A DNA stretch of 64,000 nucleotides from Flavobacterium sp. (GTDB lineage Bacteria; Bacteroidota; Bacteroidia; Flavobacteriales; Flavobacteriaceae): NCBI RefSeq assembly GCF_017744675.1, contig NZ_JAGIAV010000003.1, forward strand, positions 62,001-126,000, in the 5' to 3' direction. How positions within the stretch are numbered: the stretch's first letter is position 1; each line of letters opens with the position of its first letter. Below the pieces are notes generated by a model, which searched no databases, was not told the DNA's origin, and was given only the letters and a program-made list of their open reading frames with translations. The translations under genes were made by a program, and so were the position numbers. This document shows, one piece after another, positions 1 through 8,792 of this stretch.

Positions 1-1094
1 TTGAATTGGACAATGGAACAACAATTTCAACTTATGAAGTTGACGATCAGACATCTGCATTTGAATATCAGGTAACTCCGACCAATTACAAAGAAGACCA
101 GCATTTTATTTCTGCTGCAATTCCGCTTATGCTGCAATACAGAACTTTAATTGCACCTCAGACACAATTGTATTTTGGATTTGGGGGAAAAATTCTGTTT
201 CCAGGAAAACAAACTGTAAAAGCCTCAGCGTCTGAACTGCAATTGAGCGGCTACTACCCTGACGTGAATCTTTTAGTTGATGATCTGCCTTCTCATGGAT
301 TTGGTAAAGTCACCAACTGGCAGGATAAAACAACAGTAAACTTAGATCCTTCTTTTCTTTTGAGTGTTGAAACGGGCCTTACTTTCAAATTAAAAGAAAA
401 AACGCAGCTTTACACGGGTTTATATCTCGATTATGGTTTGACAGAACTGGCAAAAGAGACTACAGATGTCAATATCGTTGCGTATAATCCGAACGGACTT
501 GATAATATTCAAGCAAATGGCACAAGCGGAAACAGAAAAATTGTTCAAGAAAGCCGTTATTTTTCTGCGGGCGTTCAGCTGAAATTAGGCTTTATGTTAG
601 GCAAAAATAAACCAGAACCGGAACCAAAACCGGAACAAGAAAAAACAGAAACGGCAACTCAAGGAGAACCTGTTCAGGAAGCACCTCCAGTTCAGCAAAA
701 AATTGTCGAAACTCCGCCTGCTAAAAAAGAACTAACGCAAACGGAACGAACATACATCGAGAAGCCTCTGTCATTCCAAGAAATTGGAAATACAAACGTA
801 ACTCCGGAGCTAGCAACAAGATTAGACCAAATTGCTGAAATTCTAAAATCGAATAAAGATACAGACTTAAATATCACAGGATATACTTGCGATATCGGCA
901 CCAAAGAACGTAATCTTGAAATCGGAATGAAGAGAGCACAAGCTGTTTCAGATTATTTACAGAATAAAGGCATAGAATCTAACCGCATGCATTTATTTTC
1001 AAAAGGGGAAAGCGAACCTTTGGTTCCCAATACTCCAGCAGAAAACAAACCGCAAAACAGAAGAGTTTCGCTTACGCTGATAGACGCAAAATAA
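1..1094 (+). CDS. OmpA-family outer membrane protein, 5'-truncated by window edge
   Basis: The reading frame is open to the first bases, so the true start lies outside the window. The visible 363 or so residues have three parts. An N-terminal beta-rich region of about 200 residues resembles an outer membrane barrel. A Pro/Glu/Lys-rich linker follows (EPEPKPEQEK and onward). The last 100 residues or so form an OmpA/MotB-like peptidoglycan-binding domain, seen as NITGYTCDIGTKERNLEIG, then RAQAVSDYL and the closing NRRVSLTL. Such proteins tether the outer membrane to the cell wall. The TTG near base 6 is inside the gene and is not taken as a start. The family call is firm; the exact role is not. 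Confidence 0.85.
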   Translation, partial: ELDNGTTISTYEVDDQTSAFEYQVTPTNYKEDQHFISAAIPLMLQYRTLIAPQTQLYFGFGGKILFPGKQTVKASASELQLSGYYPDVNLLVDDLPSHGFGKVTNWQDKTTVNLDPSFLLSVETGLTFKLKEKTQLYTGLYLDYGLTELAKETTDVNIVAYNPNGLDNIQANGTSGNRKIVQESRYFSAGVQLKLGFMLGKNKPEPEPKPEQEKTETATQGEPVQEAPPVQQKIVETPPAKKELTQTERTYIEKPLSFQEIGNTNVTPELATRLDQIAEILKSNKDTDLNITGYTCDIGTKERNLEIGMKRAQAVSDYLQNKGIESNRMHLFSKGESEPLVPNTPAENKPQNRRVSLTLIDAK

Positions 1095-1228
1095 AACCCG
1101 AAAATTTTCAAAAATTAAGCTTGAAAGAAGAGAACAAATCTTTTCTTTCAGGCTTTTTTCTTTATTCCAAATGCATGTAAACAAAAACAGTTTAACCGCA
1201 TAACATATAAAAACAAATATAAAACAGT

Positions 1229-1242
1229 ATGATTAGAATCAT
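1229..1242. promoter_or_regulatory. FNR/CRP-like palindrome upstream of nadA
   Basis: The sequence ATGATTAGAATCAT is a perfect palindrome with core TGAT-N4-ATCA, the half-site pattern bound by FNR-type regulators. About 23 bases downstream lies TACATTTA (1265-1272), close to the Bacteroidota -7 element TAnnTTTG. If that is the promoter, the palindrome is centred near -41.5, the class II activator position. Promoter and regulator are inferred. Confidence 0.5.
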
Positions 1243-1368
1243 GTTTTAAAAAAAATGATGATAATACATTTACCCTATTAAAATGATGTGCTTAAAGCAT
1301 TTCAGATTAAACTAAAATCAAAACCTAAAATTTACTTCACGCATTTAGAAGCAAAAAAAGACCAACCA

Positions 1369-2301
1369 ATGGACAAGAACTTTTTAATACAGGAAATAAC
1401 CCGATTGAAAAAGGAAAAAAATGCTATTATCCTAGCTCATTATTATCAAAATGAGGAGATACAGGAAATAGCAGATTTTATTGGAGACAGTCTAGAATTG
1501 GCTAAAAAAGCTCAAAATACGAATGCCGATATTATTGTTTTTGCTGGAGTTCATTTTATGGCACAAACAGCAAAAATTTTAAACCCAAATAAAAAAGTAC
1601 TATTGCCCGATTGGAACGCTGGATGTTCTCTCGCTGATGGCTGCCTTTCAGAAGATTTCAAAATTTTTAAAGAACAGTATCCTGATCATGTTGTGGTTAC
1701 TTATATTAACTGTTCTGCCGAAGTAAAAGCCATGAGCGATATAGTGTGCACTTCGGCAAATGCCAAAAAAATAATTGAATCCATTCCTGCAGAACAAAAG
1801 ATTCTATTTGCTCCAGATGAAAATTTAGGCAAATATCTTCAAAAAGAAACCAAACGCGAACTCGTCTTATGGAAAGGCTCTTGCATTGTGCACGAAGCCT
1901 TTTCATTAGACAAACTAATTGAGATATATAACAAAAATCCGACTGCAAAAATCGCAGCACATCCAGAATCTGAAAGCCCTATTTTAAAAGCAGCACATTA
2001 TATTGGCTCGACTTCGGGAATTATTAATTTCATTAAAACGGATCCTACTGCCGTTTTCATTGTGGCCACAGAAGCCGGTATCCTACATGAGCTTGCAAAA
2101 GCAGTACCCGAGAAAACACTGATCCCGGCTCCTACCACAGAAAACAACAGCTGTGCCTGCAGCGAATGTGCTTTTATGAAAATGAATACACTCGAAAAAC
2201 TGTATTTGTGCCTTAAAAATGAAAGACCAGAAATGCTGGTAAAAGAAGACCTGAGAACACAAGCTCTAAAACCCATACAAAGGATGCTTGAACTCTCATA
2301 G
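1369..2301 (+). CDS. nadA: Quinolinate synthase NadA
   Basis: Condenses iminoaspartate with dihydroxyacetone phosphate to give quinolinate, using a [4Fe-4S] cluster (de novo NAD synthesis). From the ATG at 1369 the protein has 310 residues, a normal length. NadA hallmarks are visible: AHYYQNEEIQEIADFIGDS near the N terminus, the Cys-containing stretches AGCSLADGC, WKGSCIVHEAF and NNSCACSECAFM, and the C-terminal MNTLEKLYLCL. A GTG at 1288 would add 27 residues that do not look like NadA, so the ATG is preferred. The gene is 26 bases ahead of nadB, whose product supplies its substrate, and probably shares its transcript. Confidence 0.96.
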   Translation: MDKNFLIQEITRLKKEKNAIILAHYYQNEEIQEIADFIGDSLELAKKAQNTNADIIVFAGVHFMAQTAKILNPNKKVLLPDWNAGCSLADGCLSEDFKIFKEQYPDHVVVTYINCSAEVKAMSDIVCTSANAKKIIESIPAEQKILFAPDENLGKYLQKETKRELVLWKGSCIVHEAFSLDKLIEIYNKNPTAKIAAHPESESPILKAAHYIGSTSGIINFIKTDPTAVFIVATEAGILHELAKAVPEKTLIPAPTTENNSCACSECAFMKMNTLEKLYLCLKNERPEMLVKEDLRTQALKPIQRMLELS

Positions 2302-2327
2302 AAACAATAACGCTAAATCAAAATAAC

Positions 2328-3842
2328 ATGCTTCAAACCGATATATTGATCATAGGTTCTGGTATTTCAGGATTATTTTTTGCGATGAAAATAGCAAAAA
2401 AACGTCCCGATTTATCTATTGTTATAATGACCAAAGAAGCAGCAAAAAATACTAATACCCGTTTGGCACAAGGCGGCATTGCTGTCGTTACAGATCATTT
2501 AAAAGACAGTTTTAACAAACATATTCATGATACGCTTCGTTCAGGAGGCGGTCTCTGTGATAAAGAAATTGTGAATATGGTTATTAAGCAAGCTCCCGAA
2601 AGACTACAAGAATTAATCGAAATTGGAACTTCTTTTGACAAAGATGAAAAAGGCCAATGGGATTTAGGTCTAGAAGGCGGACATTCTCAACATAGAATAC
2701 TACATCATAAAGATAGCTCCGGACAGGAAATTGAGCGTAAACTGCTCAAAATTATCAAAAAGATGCCCAATATTGAGCTCTTACAGAATCATATGGTTCT
2801 TGATTTGAATACCGAAACAAAAAAAGCTAAAACTACTTGTACCGGAGTTTTCTTTTATGAAAAAAAACATAACCGCATCAAATACATGAGAACTCGAACT
2901 ATTGTCTTAAGTACAGGCGGATGCGGACAACTTTTTGAAAATACAACCAATCCTAAAATTGCAACAGGAGATGGCTTGGCCATGGCGGCTCGTGCGGGAG
3001 CAGAAATTACAGATATGGAGTATATTCAGTTTCATCCAACGGCTTTATTTTCGGGAAATGAAAACCCATTGTTCTTAATTTCAGAAACTGTACGTGGATT
3101 TGGCGCTCATGTTATAAATGAAGAAGGAAAAAGATTTTTATTTAAATATGATATCAGAGGCGAATTGGCTACAAGAGATATGGTTTCAAATGCTATAAGC
3201 AAAGAGCTTCAAATAAGCGGAAAGCACCATGTTTACTTAGACTGCAGACATTTAAATGCTCAAAAATTCTATGCTCAATTTCCCGTAATTGCTGCGCATT
3301 GCAATGAGTTGGGAATAAAACCAGAAAAAGATTTAATTCCAGTTGTTCCTGCTGCTCATTATCAATGTGGCGGAATTAAAGTAGATCGAAACGGTGCTAC
3401 TTCTCTCAAAAATTTATATGCTATTGGCGAATGCGCTAGAACAGGACTTCATGGAAAGAATCGTCTAGCATCAAATTCACTTCTTGAAGCTGTAGTATTT
3501 GCTCATCAAGCTTCAGAAAATGTAGACAAGACAATTGCAGAATTTGTTTTTTCATCCCAAATATTAATCCCCAAATTTCCGAAAGCACATCGGGTCGATG
3601 ACTATCTTGCTTTTGAAGCACTAAAAAAAGAACTGCAAAAACTGCTAACCTCATTTTACACTAGTGAAGAACGTGATGCCGAGTTGGCTTTTGTCAAAAT
3701 TAAAGCCCTGCATGATGAGGCGGCTTTGCTTACAAAAACACACGAAATTACGATTCCGTTTATAGAATTTTCGAACATGATTGCAGCCTCACTGCTTATT
3801 ATAAAGCAATGTCAAACGGCGGCAAACAAACAAATGTGCTGA
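2328..3842 (+). CDS. nadB: L-aspartate oxidase NadB
   Basis: FAD enzyme that oxidises L-aspartate to iminoaspartate, the first step of de novo NAD synthesis. It has 504 residues, typical for the family. The N-terminal dinucleotide fold IIGSGISGLFFA is followed by TRLAQGGIAVV, LEGGHSQHRILHHKD, QFHPTALF, the catalytic-region GELATRDMVSNAI, and the C-terminal flavin motif NRLASNSLLEAVVF. It lies directly after nadA and 30 bases before a ric-like gene in the same orientation. Grouping NAD synthesis (NadA carries an oxidant-sensitive Fe-S cluster) with Fe-S repair suggests a response to nitrosative or oxidative stress. Confidence 0.96.
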   Translation: MLQTDILIIGSGISGLFFAMKIAKKRPDLSIVIMTKEAAKNTNTRLAQGGIAVVTDHLKDSFNKHIHDTLRSGGGLCDKEIVNMVIKQAPERLQELIEIGTSFDKDEKGQWDLGLEGGHSQHRILHHKDSSGQEIERKLLKIIKKMPNIELLQNHMVLDLNTETKKAKTTCTGVFFYEKKHNRIKYMRTRTIVLSTGGCGQLFENTTNPKIATGDGLAMAARAGAEITDMEYIQFHPTALFSGNENPLFLISETVRGFGAHVINEEGKRFLFKYDIRGELATRDMVSNAISKELQISGKHHVYLDCRHLNAQKFYAQFPVIAAHCNELGIKPEKDLIPVVPAAHYQCGGIKVDRNGATSLKNLYAIGECARTGLHGKNRLASNSLLEAVVFAHQASENVDKTIAEFVFSSQILIPKFPKAHRVDDYLAFEALKKELQKLLTSFYTSEERDAELAFVKIKALHDEAALLTKTHEITIPFIEFSNMIAASLLIIKQCQTAANKQMC

Positions 3843-3872
3843 AACCAAAGTTTAATCTATACCCCCACTATT

Positions 3873-4604
3873 ATGAAACTAACAAGCAAAACCACCATTG
3901 GTGAAATTGTCGCAGATGATTTTAGAACAGCAGCCATTTTTACAAAACTCCATATTGATTTTTGCTGCAAAGGGCATCGTACAATCGAAGAAGTGTGCAG
4001 AAAAAGAGATATTGAAGAAAGTGTTCTTATAGAACATATCCAAAAAGCAAGAAGCAGTTCTGCTAACCAGTCTTTTGATTACAAAAGCTGGACTGCAGAC
4101 ATGATTGCCGATTATATTGCCAAAACCCATCATAAATATGTTGAAGAAAAATCCCCCATTATTCTTCAATATTTGGATAAATTATGCGGTGTTCATGGTG
4201 CTATTCATCCTGAGCTTCACGAGATTCATATTATTTTTTCAAAATCGATACTGGATCTAACAGCTCATATGAAAAGAGAAGAGTTGGTTATTTTTCCTTT
4301 TATTAAAAAAATGAAAATTGCACACAGCAAAGGTACAGAGCTGGAAACACCGCCTTTTTTATCTATCGAAAATCCTATTTCAACTCTAAAAGATGATCAC
4401 ATTACCGAAAGAGAACGTTTTAAAAGAATTGCGGCTTTAACCAACAATTATACGCCACCAATTGAATCTTGCAACACCTACAAAGCCGCTTTTGCCATGC
4501 TGGAAGAATTTGATAAAGATTTAAAAAAGCATATTCATCTAGAGAACAATATCTTATTTCCAAAAGCAATCGAGCTTGAAAAAACATTTGAAAGAGTATT
4601 ATAA
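3873..4604 (+). CDS. ric: Iron-sulfur cluster repair di-iron protein (Ric/ScdA/YtfE type)
   Basis: 243 residues with the two-domain layout of the family. The N-terminal ScdA_N/DUF542 domain includes TTIGEIVADDFRTAAIF and the Cys-Cys pair in HIDFCCKGH. A hemerythrin-like domain follows, with di-iron ligand candidates in HHKYVEE, HPELHEIH, HMKREELVIFP and HIHLENNILFP. The family restores Fe-S clusters damaged by nitric oxide or peroxide. Its place as third gene after nadA-nadB fits protection of the NadA cluster. Downstream DNA is decayed, so the operon may once have been longer. Confidence 0.93.
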   Translation: MKLTSKTTIGEIVADDFRTAAIFTKLHIDFCCKGHRTIEEVCRKRDIEESVLIEHIQKARSSSANQSFDYKSWTADMIADYIAKTHHKYVEEKSPIILQYLDKLCGVHGAIHPELHEIHIIFSKSILDLTAHMKREELVIFPFIKKMKIAHSKGTELETPPFLSIENPISTLKDDHITERERFKRIAALTNNYTPPIESCNTYKAAFAMLEEFDKDLKKHIHLENNILFPKAIELEKTFERVL

Positions 4605-4678
4605 ATAGAAGCAAACAGTATCCAATCGAATCGGTTAGATACTTCATTAATAAGCACATAACAGAAAAATTAAAATAC

Positions 4679-4915
4679 ATGACACAGAAGAAGGTTCTGC
4701 TCATAGGAATGGCGACATGCACATCCATAATTGGATTGTCTCACCAAATACTGCGCTGGTAAGAGCTTACGTGCGCTGTTAAATGAAGGTTTTAATGACG
4801 TGCGAAGCCATGTCGAGAGCAGATCTTCTTCTAATTTTTAAAGAAGCATTAGATCAAAGTCCAATTTCCATTGGATTTAAAAAGCAAATGCAGTCAAAAT
4901 AAACATCAAACGTTC
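4679..4915 (+). pseudogene. Decayed coding remnants downstream of ric
   Basis: Protein-like fragments appear in different frames with intervening stops. One contains NGDMHIHNWIVSPNTA (about 4709-4756). A second, MSRADLLLIFKEALDQ, lies about 4815-4860 and ends at a TAA near 4902. No single frame runs through. The composition looks coding rather than random, which suggests a gene ruined by several indels. I do not recognise the family; the link to the ric locus is positional only. Confidence 0.4.
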
Positions 4916-4950
4916 TAATTCTAAAATATTGAACAGCCTGATTCGTAATC

Positions 4951-5178
4951 AATTTTGATTATGTCGCGTCAGATTATAAAAGTCTTCCTCATACCTTTAA
5001 AAAACTAACGCAATCAGGCTTATTTTTAGAATTTGAAAAAATCTATTGCTTTTAATTCGGTCGAATATTCTGTTTGAAGTTCGCACGGCTTTCATTCTTT
5101 TTTAATTTCAGAAAATGATTTTATAAAGATGACCGAATATTTGAAAACAAAGAATTTTAAAGAAACATTTTATGAATA
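4951..5178 (+). pseudogene. Decayed C-terminal gene fragment, unknown family
   Basis: A frame starting near 4951 reads NFDYVASDYKSLPHTFKK and on to a stop near 5055. The similarly coding-like HGFHSFLISENDFIKM and TKNFKETFYE continue in another frame to a TAA at about 5178. Together they look like the end of a small gene broken by a frameshift and an internal stop. The family is not recognised. It lies in the same decayed tract as the neighbours on both sides. Confidence 0.4.
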
Positions 5179-5286
5179 ATGCTACAACACTTTAAAAATT
5201 AGACAATTCAAACAAAAAAAGTATGGCTTAAAGACTTCTCAACCCAAAAATAAAAGTTACTTTTAGGGAGTAATAACTTTAAAAGA

Positions 5287-5738
5287 ATGTTTATGACTTT
5301 ACATCATTGCGTACTTATAGTTCATCTTTTAGCATCTACAATTTGGGTTGGTGGTCATTTGCTTCTTACCATTTGTTATCTTCCAACCGCATTTAAAAAA
5401 GAGATCCTAAGATTATTTTAAATTTTGAAAAGAAATTCGAAACGCTCGGAATGTTATCTCTTATTTTACATATAATGTCCGGAACTTGGATGGCGTATGA
5501 TTTTGGAGCAACAATGAAAACCTGGTTCCGTTTTTATAGCGGATTTGAAACAGTAGTTTCATTAAAACTGATTTTACTTTTCTGTACTTTTATCTGTGTA
5601 CTCTATGCTCAATTTGTTGTTATTCCAAATCTCAATAAAAACAATATTTACAGAATTGCCATAATCAATCTAACGGTTACATCAATTGGAGTTGCAATGC
5701 TAATTTTAGGATCGACATTGCATTATGGCGGAATTTAA
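5287..5738 (+). pseudogene. CopD-like integral membrane protein, frameshifted
   Basis: The first frame (ATG at 5287) encodes HHCVLIVHLLASTIWVGGHL, a typical CopD/YozB-like first helix with a conserved His-Trp pattern. It stops at a TAA near 5421. The next frame picks up without a gap as DPKIILNFEKKFETLG and runs through three hydrophobic segments to the stop at 5738. The break is near the run aaaaaagagat (about 5396-5412). One indel restores a continuous protein of about 150 residues. CopD-like proteins are four-helix membrane proteins linked to copper or haem handling. A sequencing error is possible, but the neighbouring decayed genes favour true loss. Confidence 0.65.
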
Positions 5739-5753
5739 GAATGATTCAAATAA

Positions 5754-6797
5754 TCAATTACATTTCTCTATAAACAATTGTTTTCCTTCTGTCTGACCTA
5801 GTACAGACAGTTCCAACCAAACTTTACAAGCATTTTCCTTGTCACCAGATTCAAAATAGATAGCTGCCATATTATACAATGCATCAATATTTTCTGGATT
5901 AAACTTAAACGATTCAGAAAAATACGAAATAGCTTCTAAATAATTTTTTTTCTCATAAGATATTAATCCTAATTTATAGTAATCTGAAGATTTTCTAGCA
6001 TCTTGTAGATTTATCCCATAAATTCTTTTAAATTCAGTTAAGTCTGAAGTAAAAAATATAACATCTATTCCCCAATATGTTCTTGTAATTTCACTTTTTA
6101 GAACAAATGGAATTTCAACCGATTCATAATCTTCAAAACCATTTAAATTCCATTTTTCAAAAGAACCATCAATAACTTTTTTTACTGTTCTTATTCTTGA
6201 CGAATCTTTTTGTGTTGAAGACGTAATTGCTGTCTTTATTCTTTTCTTACCTGGATAAATTTTCAAATTTCCAATTAACTCAAAATTTGAGTAATTATTC
6301 TTAAACGCTTTATTCAAATCTAGTTCAATAGTTCCATTTGTTTTTGGTGAGAATAATTTTGAAGCAATTATATTCTTTTCATTTTTATTCTCTTCTCTAA
6401 ATTTTGAAATTATAACTTCTTGTTTAACGAAATACGATCTCTTAAGCTTATCATCAGCCAATCCATCAATTTTCTCACACAACACTAAAGAATCGTTAGT
6501 AACTTTTTCAATTATATATCCTGAATATTGAGAGGTTTTTATAAAATTATTAATCAATGTAAAGTCAAAACAACTCTGATTTATATTGTGAACCGGATCT
6601 GAATTCATGCATAACCTATTTTGATTAATCCTATATTCTGTATAACCCGAATCTTCTGTAAATCGATCAGATAGATCGCTTCCATCTTTCATTTCTCCTT
6701 GATATTTTATCCAATATCCTTGTATCCTTGAAAGGCTAATTTGACTATAATTTTTACCAAAAAAAAGAAAGCTAATTACGAAAAATAGTTTTTTCAT
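5754..6797 (-). CDS. Secreted TPR-containing protein of unknown function
   Basis: 347 residues starting MKKLFFVISFLFFGKNYSQ, a likely Sec signal peptide. The middle has no motif I recognise. The last 90 residues or so form about two tetratricopeptide repeats, for example YKLGLISYEKKNYLEAISYF followed by NIDALYNMAAIYFESGDKEN, expected to mediate protein contacts. It is convergent with the frameshifted CopD-like gene and 133 bases from the LytTR regulator. Probably periplasmic or surface-exposed; no specific function can be assigned. Confidence 0.7.
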   Translation of the reverse strand: MKKLFFVISFLFFGKNYSQISLSRIQGYWIKYQGEMKDGSDLSDRFTEDSGYTEYRINQNRLCMNSDPVHNINQSCFDFTLINNFIKTSQYSGYIIEKVTNDSLVLCEKIDGLADDKLKRSYFVKQEVIISKFREENKNEKNIIASKLFSPKTNGTIELDLNKAFKNNYSNFELIGNLKIYPGKKRIKTAITSSTQKDSSRIRTVKKVIDGSFEKWNLNGFEDYESVEIPFVLKSEITRTYWGIDVIFFTSDLTEFKRIYGINLQDARKSSDYYKLGLISYEKKNYLEAISYFSESFKFNPENIDALYNMAAIYFESGDKENACKVWLELSVLGQTEGKQLFIEKCN

Positions 6798-6930
6798 TTA
6801 AATTCATATATATAAAGTATTATCCAAAATTATTATAATTATCTCCCAAAACACTATGTTTTTCAGATCAAATTTTAAAAAATAAACATACTAAATAATT
6901 ATTCAATTATACTGATTCGCTAAAATTTGA

Positions 6931-7629
6931 TCAAACCAACCACTCACTAACCAATTTCCGATATGTTTCCCCAATTGGCAAAGTCGCACCACTCGTCATT
7001 ACAATCTGATTTCCATCAATCACTTTTATTTTATTTTTTGGAATAATATACGAACGATGAATTCTAATAAACTGATTGGACGGCAGTTTTTCCAAAATAT
7101 CTTTCATATTTTCTAAAGCCATGATTTTTTCGTCATTCGTATGAATGCGAATATAATCTCGTAAACCTTCAATATACAAAATGTCGTTAATCGCAATTTT
7201 ATAATGCTTTCGGTCTGCTTTTACAAATAGAAAATCATCTCCAACTTTTTCATTGGTTTGAAAAGTTTCTTGCCAGCGAATGAATTTCTCGACACTCTGA
7301 TAAAATCGGTTAAAGGTTATCGGTTTCAACAAATAATCAATTACATGAAACTGAAACGCTTCTAAAGCATATTGCGGATACGCTGAGGTAATGATGAAAT
7401 TATATTTCTGATTGAACATCTGCATCAATTCAATTCCCGTTAATTGCGGCATTTGAATATCAATAAAAATCAAATCAACCGATTCGGAATTTAAAACTTC
7501 TATTGCTTTAAATACATCGCTGTCAGCATATAAGACATTTAATCTGGAAATTTTAGAAGCATAATCGGCAATTAATTTTACAGCAAACGGTTCGTCGTCT
7601 AGAATAATACAGTTTATTTTTTTATTCAT
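6931..7629 (-). CDS. LytTR-family response regulator
   Basis: 232 residues. The receiver domain has the acidic pair in IILDDEPFAVKLI, the phospho-acceptor region LIFIDIQMPQLTG, and the switch-region Lys in YLLKPITF. A LytTR DNA-binding domain fills the last 100 residues or so, with DILYIEGLRDYIRIHT and FIRIHRSYIIPKNKI. Its ATG overlaps the stop of the upstream histidine kinase by four bases, so the pair is co-translated. A 21-bp-period direct repeat upstream of the kinase, facing the divergent receptor gene, is the likely target. Confidence 0.92.
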   Translation of the reverse strand: MNKKINCIILDDEPFAVKLIADYASKISRLNVLYADSDVFKAIEVLNSESVDLIFIDIQMPQLTGIELMQMFNQKYNFIITSAYPQYALEAFQFHVIDYLLKPITFNRFYQSVEKFIRWQETFQTNEKVGDDFLFVKADRKHYKIAINDILYIEGLRDYIRIHTNDEKIMALENMKDILEKLPSNQFIRIHRSYIIPKNKIKVIDGNQIVMTSGATLPIGETYRKLVSEWLV

Positions 7630-8651
7630 TTTAAATCTATTTCAAGTTCGGCTGTAAAATGGTTTTCGTCGTTTGCTATTTTTAGCTGATGTTTTTTAGG
7701 ATAATGAATCTCAAGACGTTTCTGCAAATTATCCAATCCAATGCCGCCCAATTTATCTTTTTTCTGCGTTCCAATTTTATTTCGCACTTTAAAATTCAAT
7801 TGGCTTTCTGAAACTTTCAATTCGATATTTATCGGTTCGGCATTCGAAACTTCTCCATGTTTTAAAGCATTTTCAACCAAAGGTGATAAAATAAAAGGCG
7901 GAATTTCTTCAAATTCATTTTTGATTTCAACATTAAAATCAACAGAAAAATTCTCCTGATGTCTTAATTCTTCGAGTTCAATATACGCTTTTATATAATC
8001 AACTTCGTCAGTTAATTTAATCTTTTCTTTCTGCGATTCGTAAGTCGTAAAACGCATAATCTGACTCAATTTATCAATTGCCGTCAACGACTTATCCGAC
8101 TGAAAATAAACCATTGAGTAAATATTATTTAAAGTATTAAATACAAAATGCGGATTAATCTGAGCTTTCAAAAATTTGATTTCTGTATTCTTGTTTTCTT
8201 CCAAAATGAGCTTGTTGTATTCTAAAAGGCGGATTGAATAAATCACAAACCAAAGAAACGAACTCAAGATAACACTCATACTGCTGTAATGAAGATTATC
8301 GAGCATATAATTAGCAAAATCAGTTGTAGTATAATTTACGCGATTAAATAAAACTTTAGTTATAACCTGCTCAATTATCCATCTTAAAAAAGTAAAAATC
8401 AAATAAGAAACAAAAGCCCCTGCCAAAAGTTTTTTCCATGTAAAAGCTTTAAAAACCTGTTTCATTACAATCAAATAATGAAAATAAAAAGTAAGTATAA
8501 AAACAATAAAATAAGTGCAAATGAATAAATCTGGAACAGAAAAAGACTTTGCTCCTATCGGATTTTTCACGAAAGTGAAATAAGAAATTAGAAGCCAATA
8601 AATAAGATGAATTACGCCTTCGAGCTTTTTGGTAATGGTGCCTTTGTACAT
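7626..8651 (-). CDS. LytS/YehU-type sensor histidine kinase
   Basis: 341 residues from the ATG chosen (MYKGTITKKLEG); an ATG ten codons upstream (8681) is possible. The first 160 residues hold about four hydrophobic helices. A His_kinase domain follows, with the phospho-acceptor motif FLKAQINPHFVFNTLNNIYS, the N-box PLVENALKHGE and the glycine-rich GGIGLDNLQKRLEIHYP. This is the family that partners LytTR regulators, and it overlaps the regulator gene by four bases. The signal is unknown; the adjacent TonB-dependent receptor suggests an envelope or nutrient cue. Confidence 0.92.
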   Translation of the reverse strand: MYKGTITKKLEGVIHLIYWLLISYFTFVKNPIGAKSFSVPDLFICTYFIVFILTFYFHYLIVMKQVFKAFTWKKLLAGAFVSYLIFTFLRWIIEQVITKVLFNRVNYTTTDFANYMLDNLHYSSMSVILSSFLWFVIYSIRLLEYNKLILEENKNTEIKFLKAQINPHFVFNTLNNIYSMVYFQSDKSLTAIDKLSQIMRFTTYESQKEKIKLTDEVDYIKAYIELEELRHQENFSVDFNVEIKNEFEEIPPFILSPLVENALKHGEVSNAEPINIELKVSESQLNFKVRNKIGTQKKDKLGGIGLDNLQKRLEIHYPKKHQLKIANDENHFTAELEIDLK

Positions 8652-8701
8652 TCGGTTTGATTTTAAAACAAAGATATACATTCAAGAAAAAGCATTTCAA
8701 C

Positions 8702-8729
8702 GGGTTTGCAGATTAATCGAAGGGGTTTG
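8702..8729. promoter_or_regulatory. Candidate LytTR operator: GGGTTTG direct repeat, 21-bp period
   Basis: GGGTTTG occurs at 8702-8708 and again at 8723-8729, exactly 21 bp apart, in the intergenic space between the kinase gene and the divergent receptor gene. LytTR proteins classically bind two 9-bp imperfect direct repeats with about a 21-bp period, so the spacing fits the adjacent regulator. Binding itself is inferred. Confidence 0.45.
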
Positions 8730-8792
8730 TCGATAAAAGTGGTTTTTAGCTTTTAATTCTAACAGTTTTGTCCTGTAATTAATTTTTAAACC

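Noticed and set aside
1288..1368. GTG-initiated 27-residue N-terminal extension of NadA
   Set aside because: The extra residues do not resemble the family and the ATG at 1369 gives a normal NadA.
4420..4728. Minus-strand 102-residue ORF over the end of ric
   Set aside because: It overlaps the ric coding end and the decayed tract, and its residue pattern is random.
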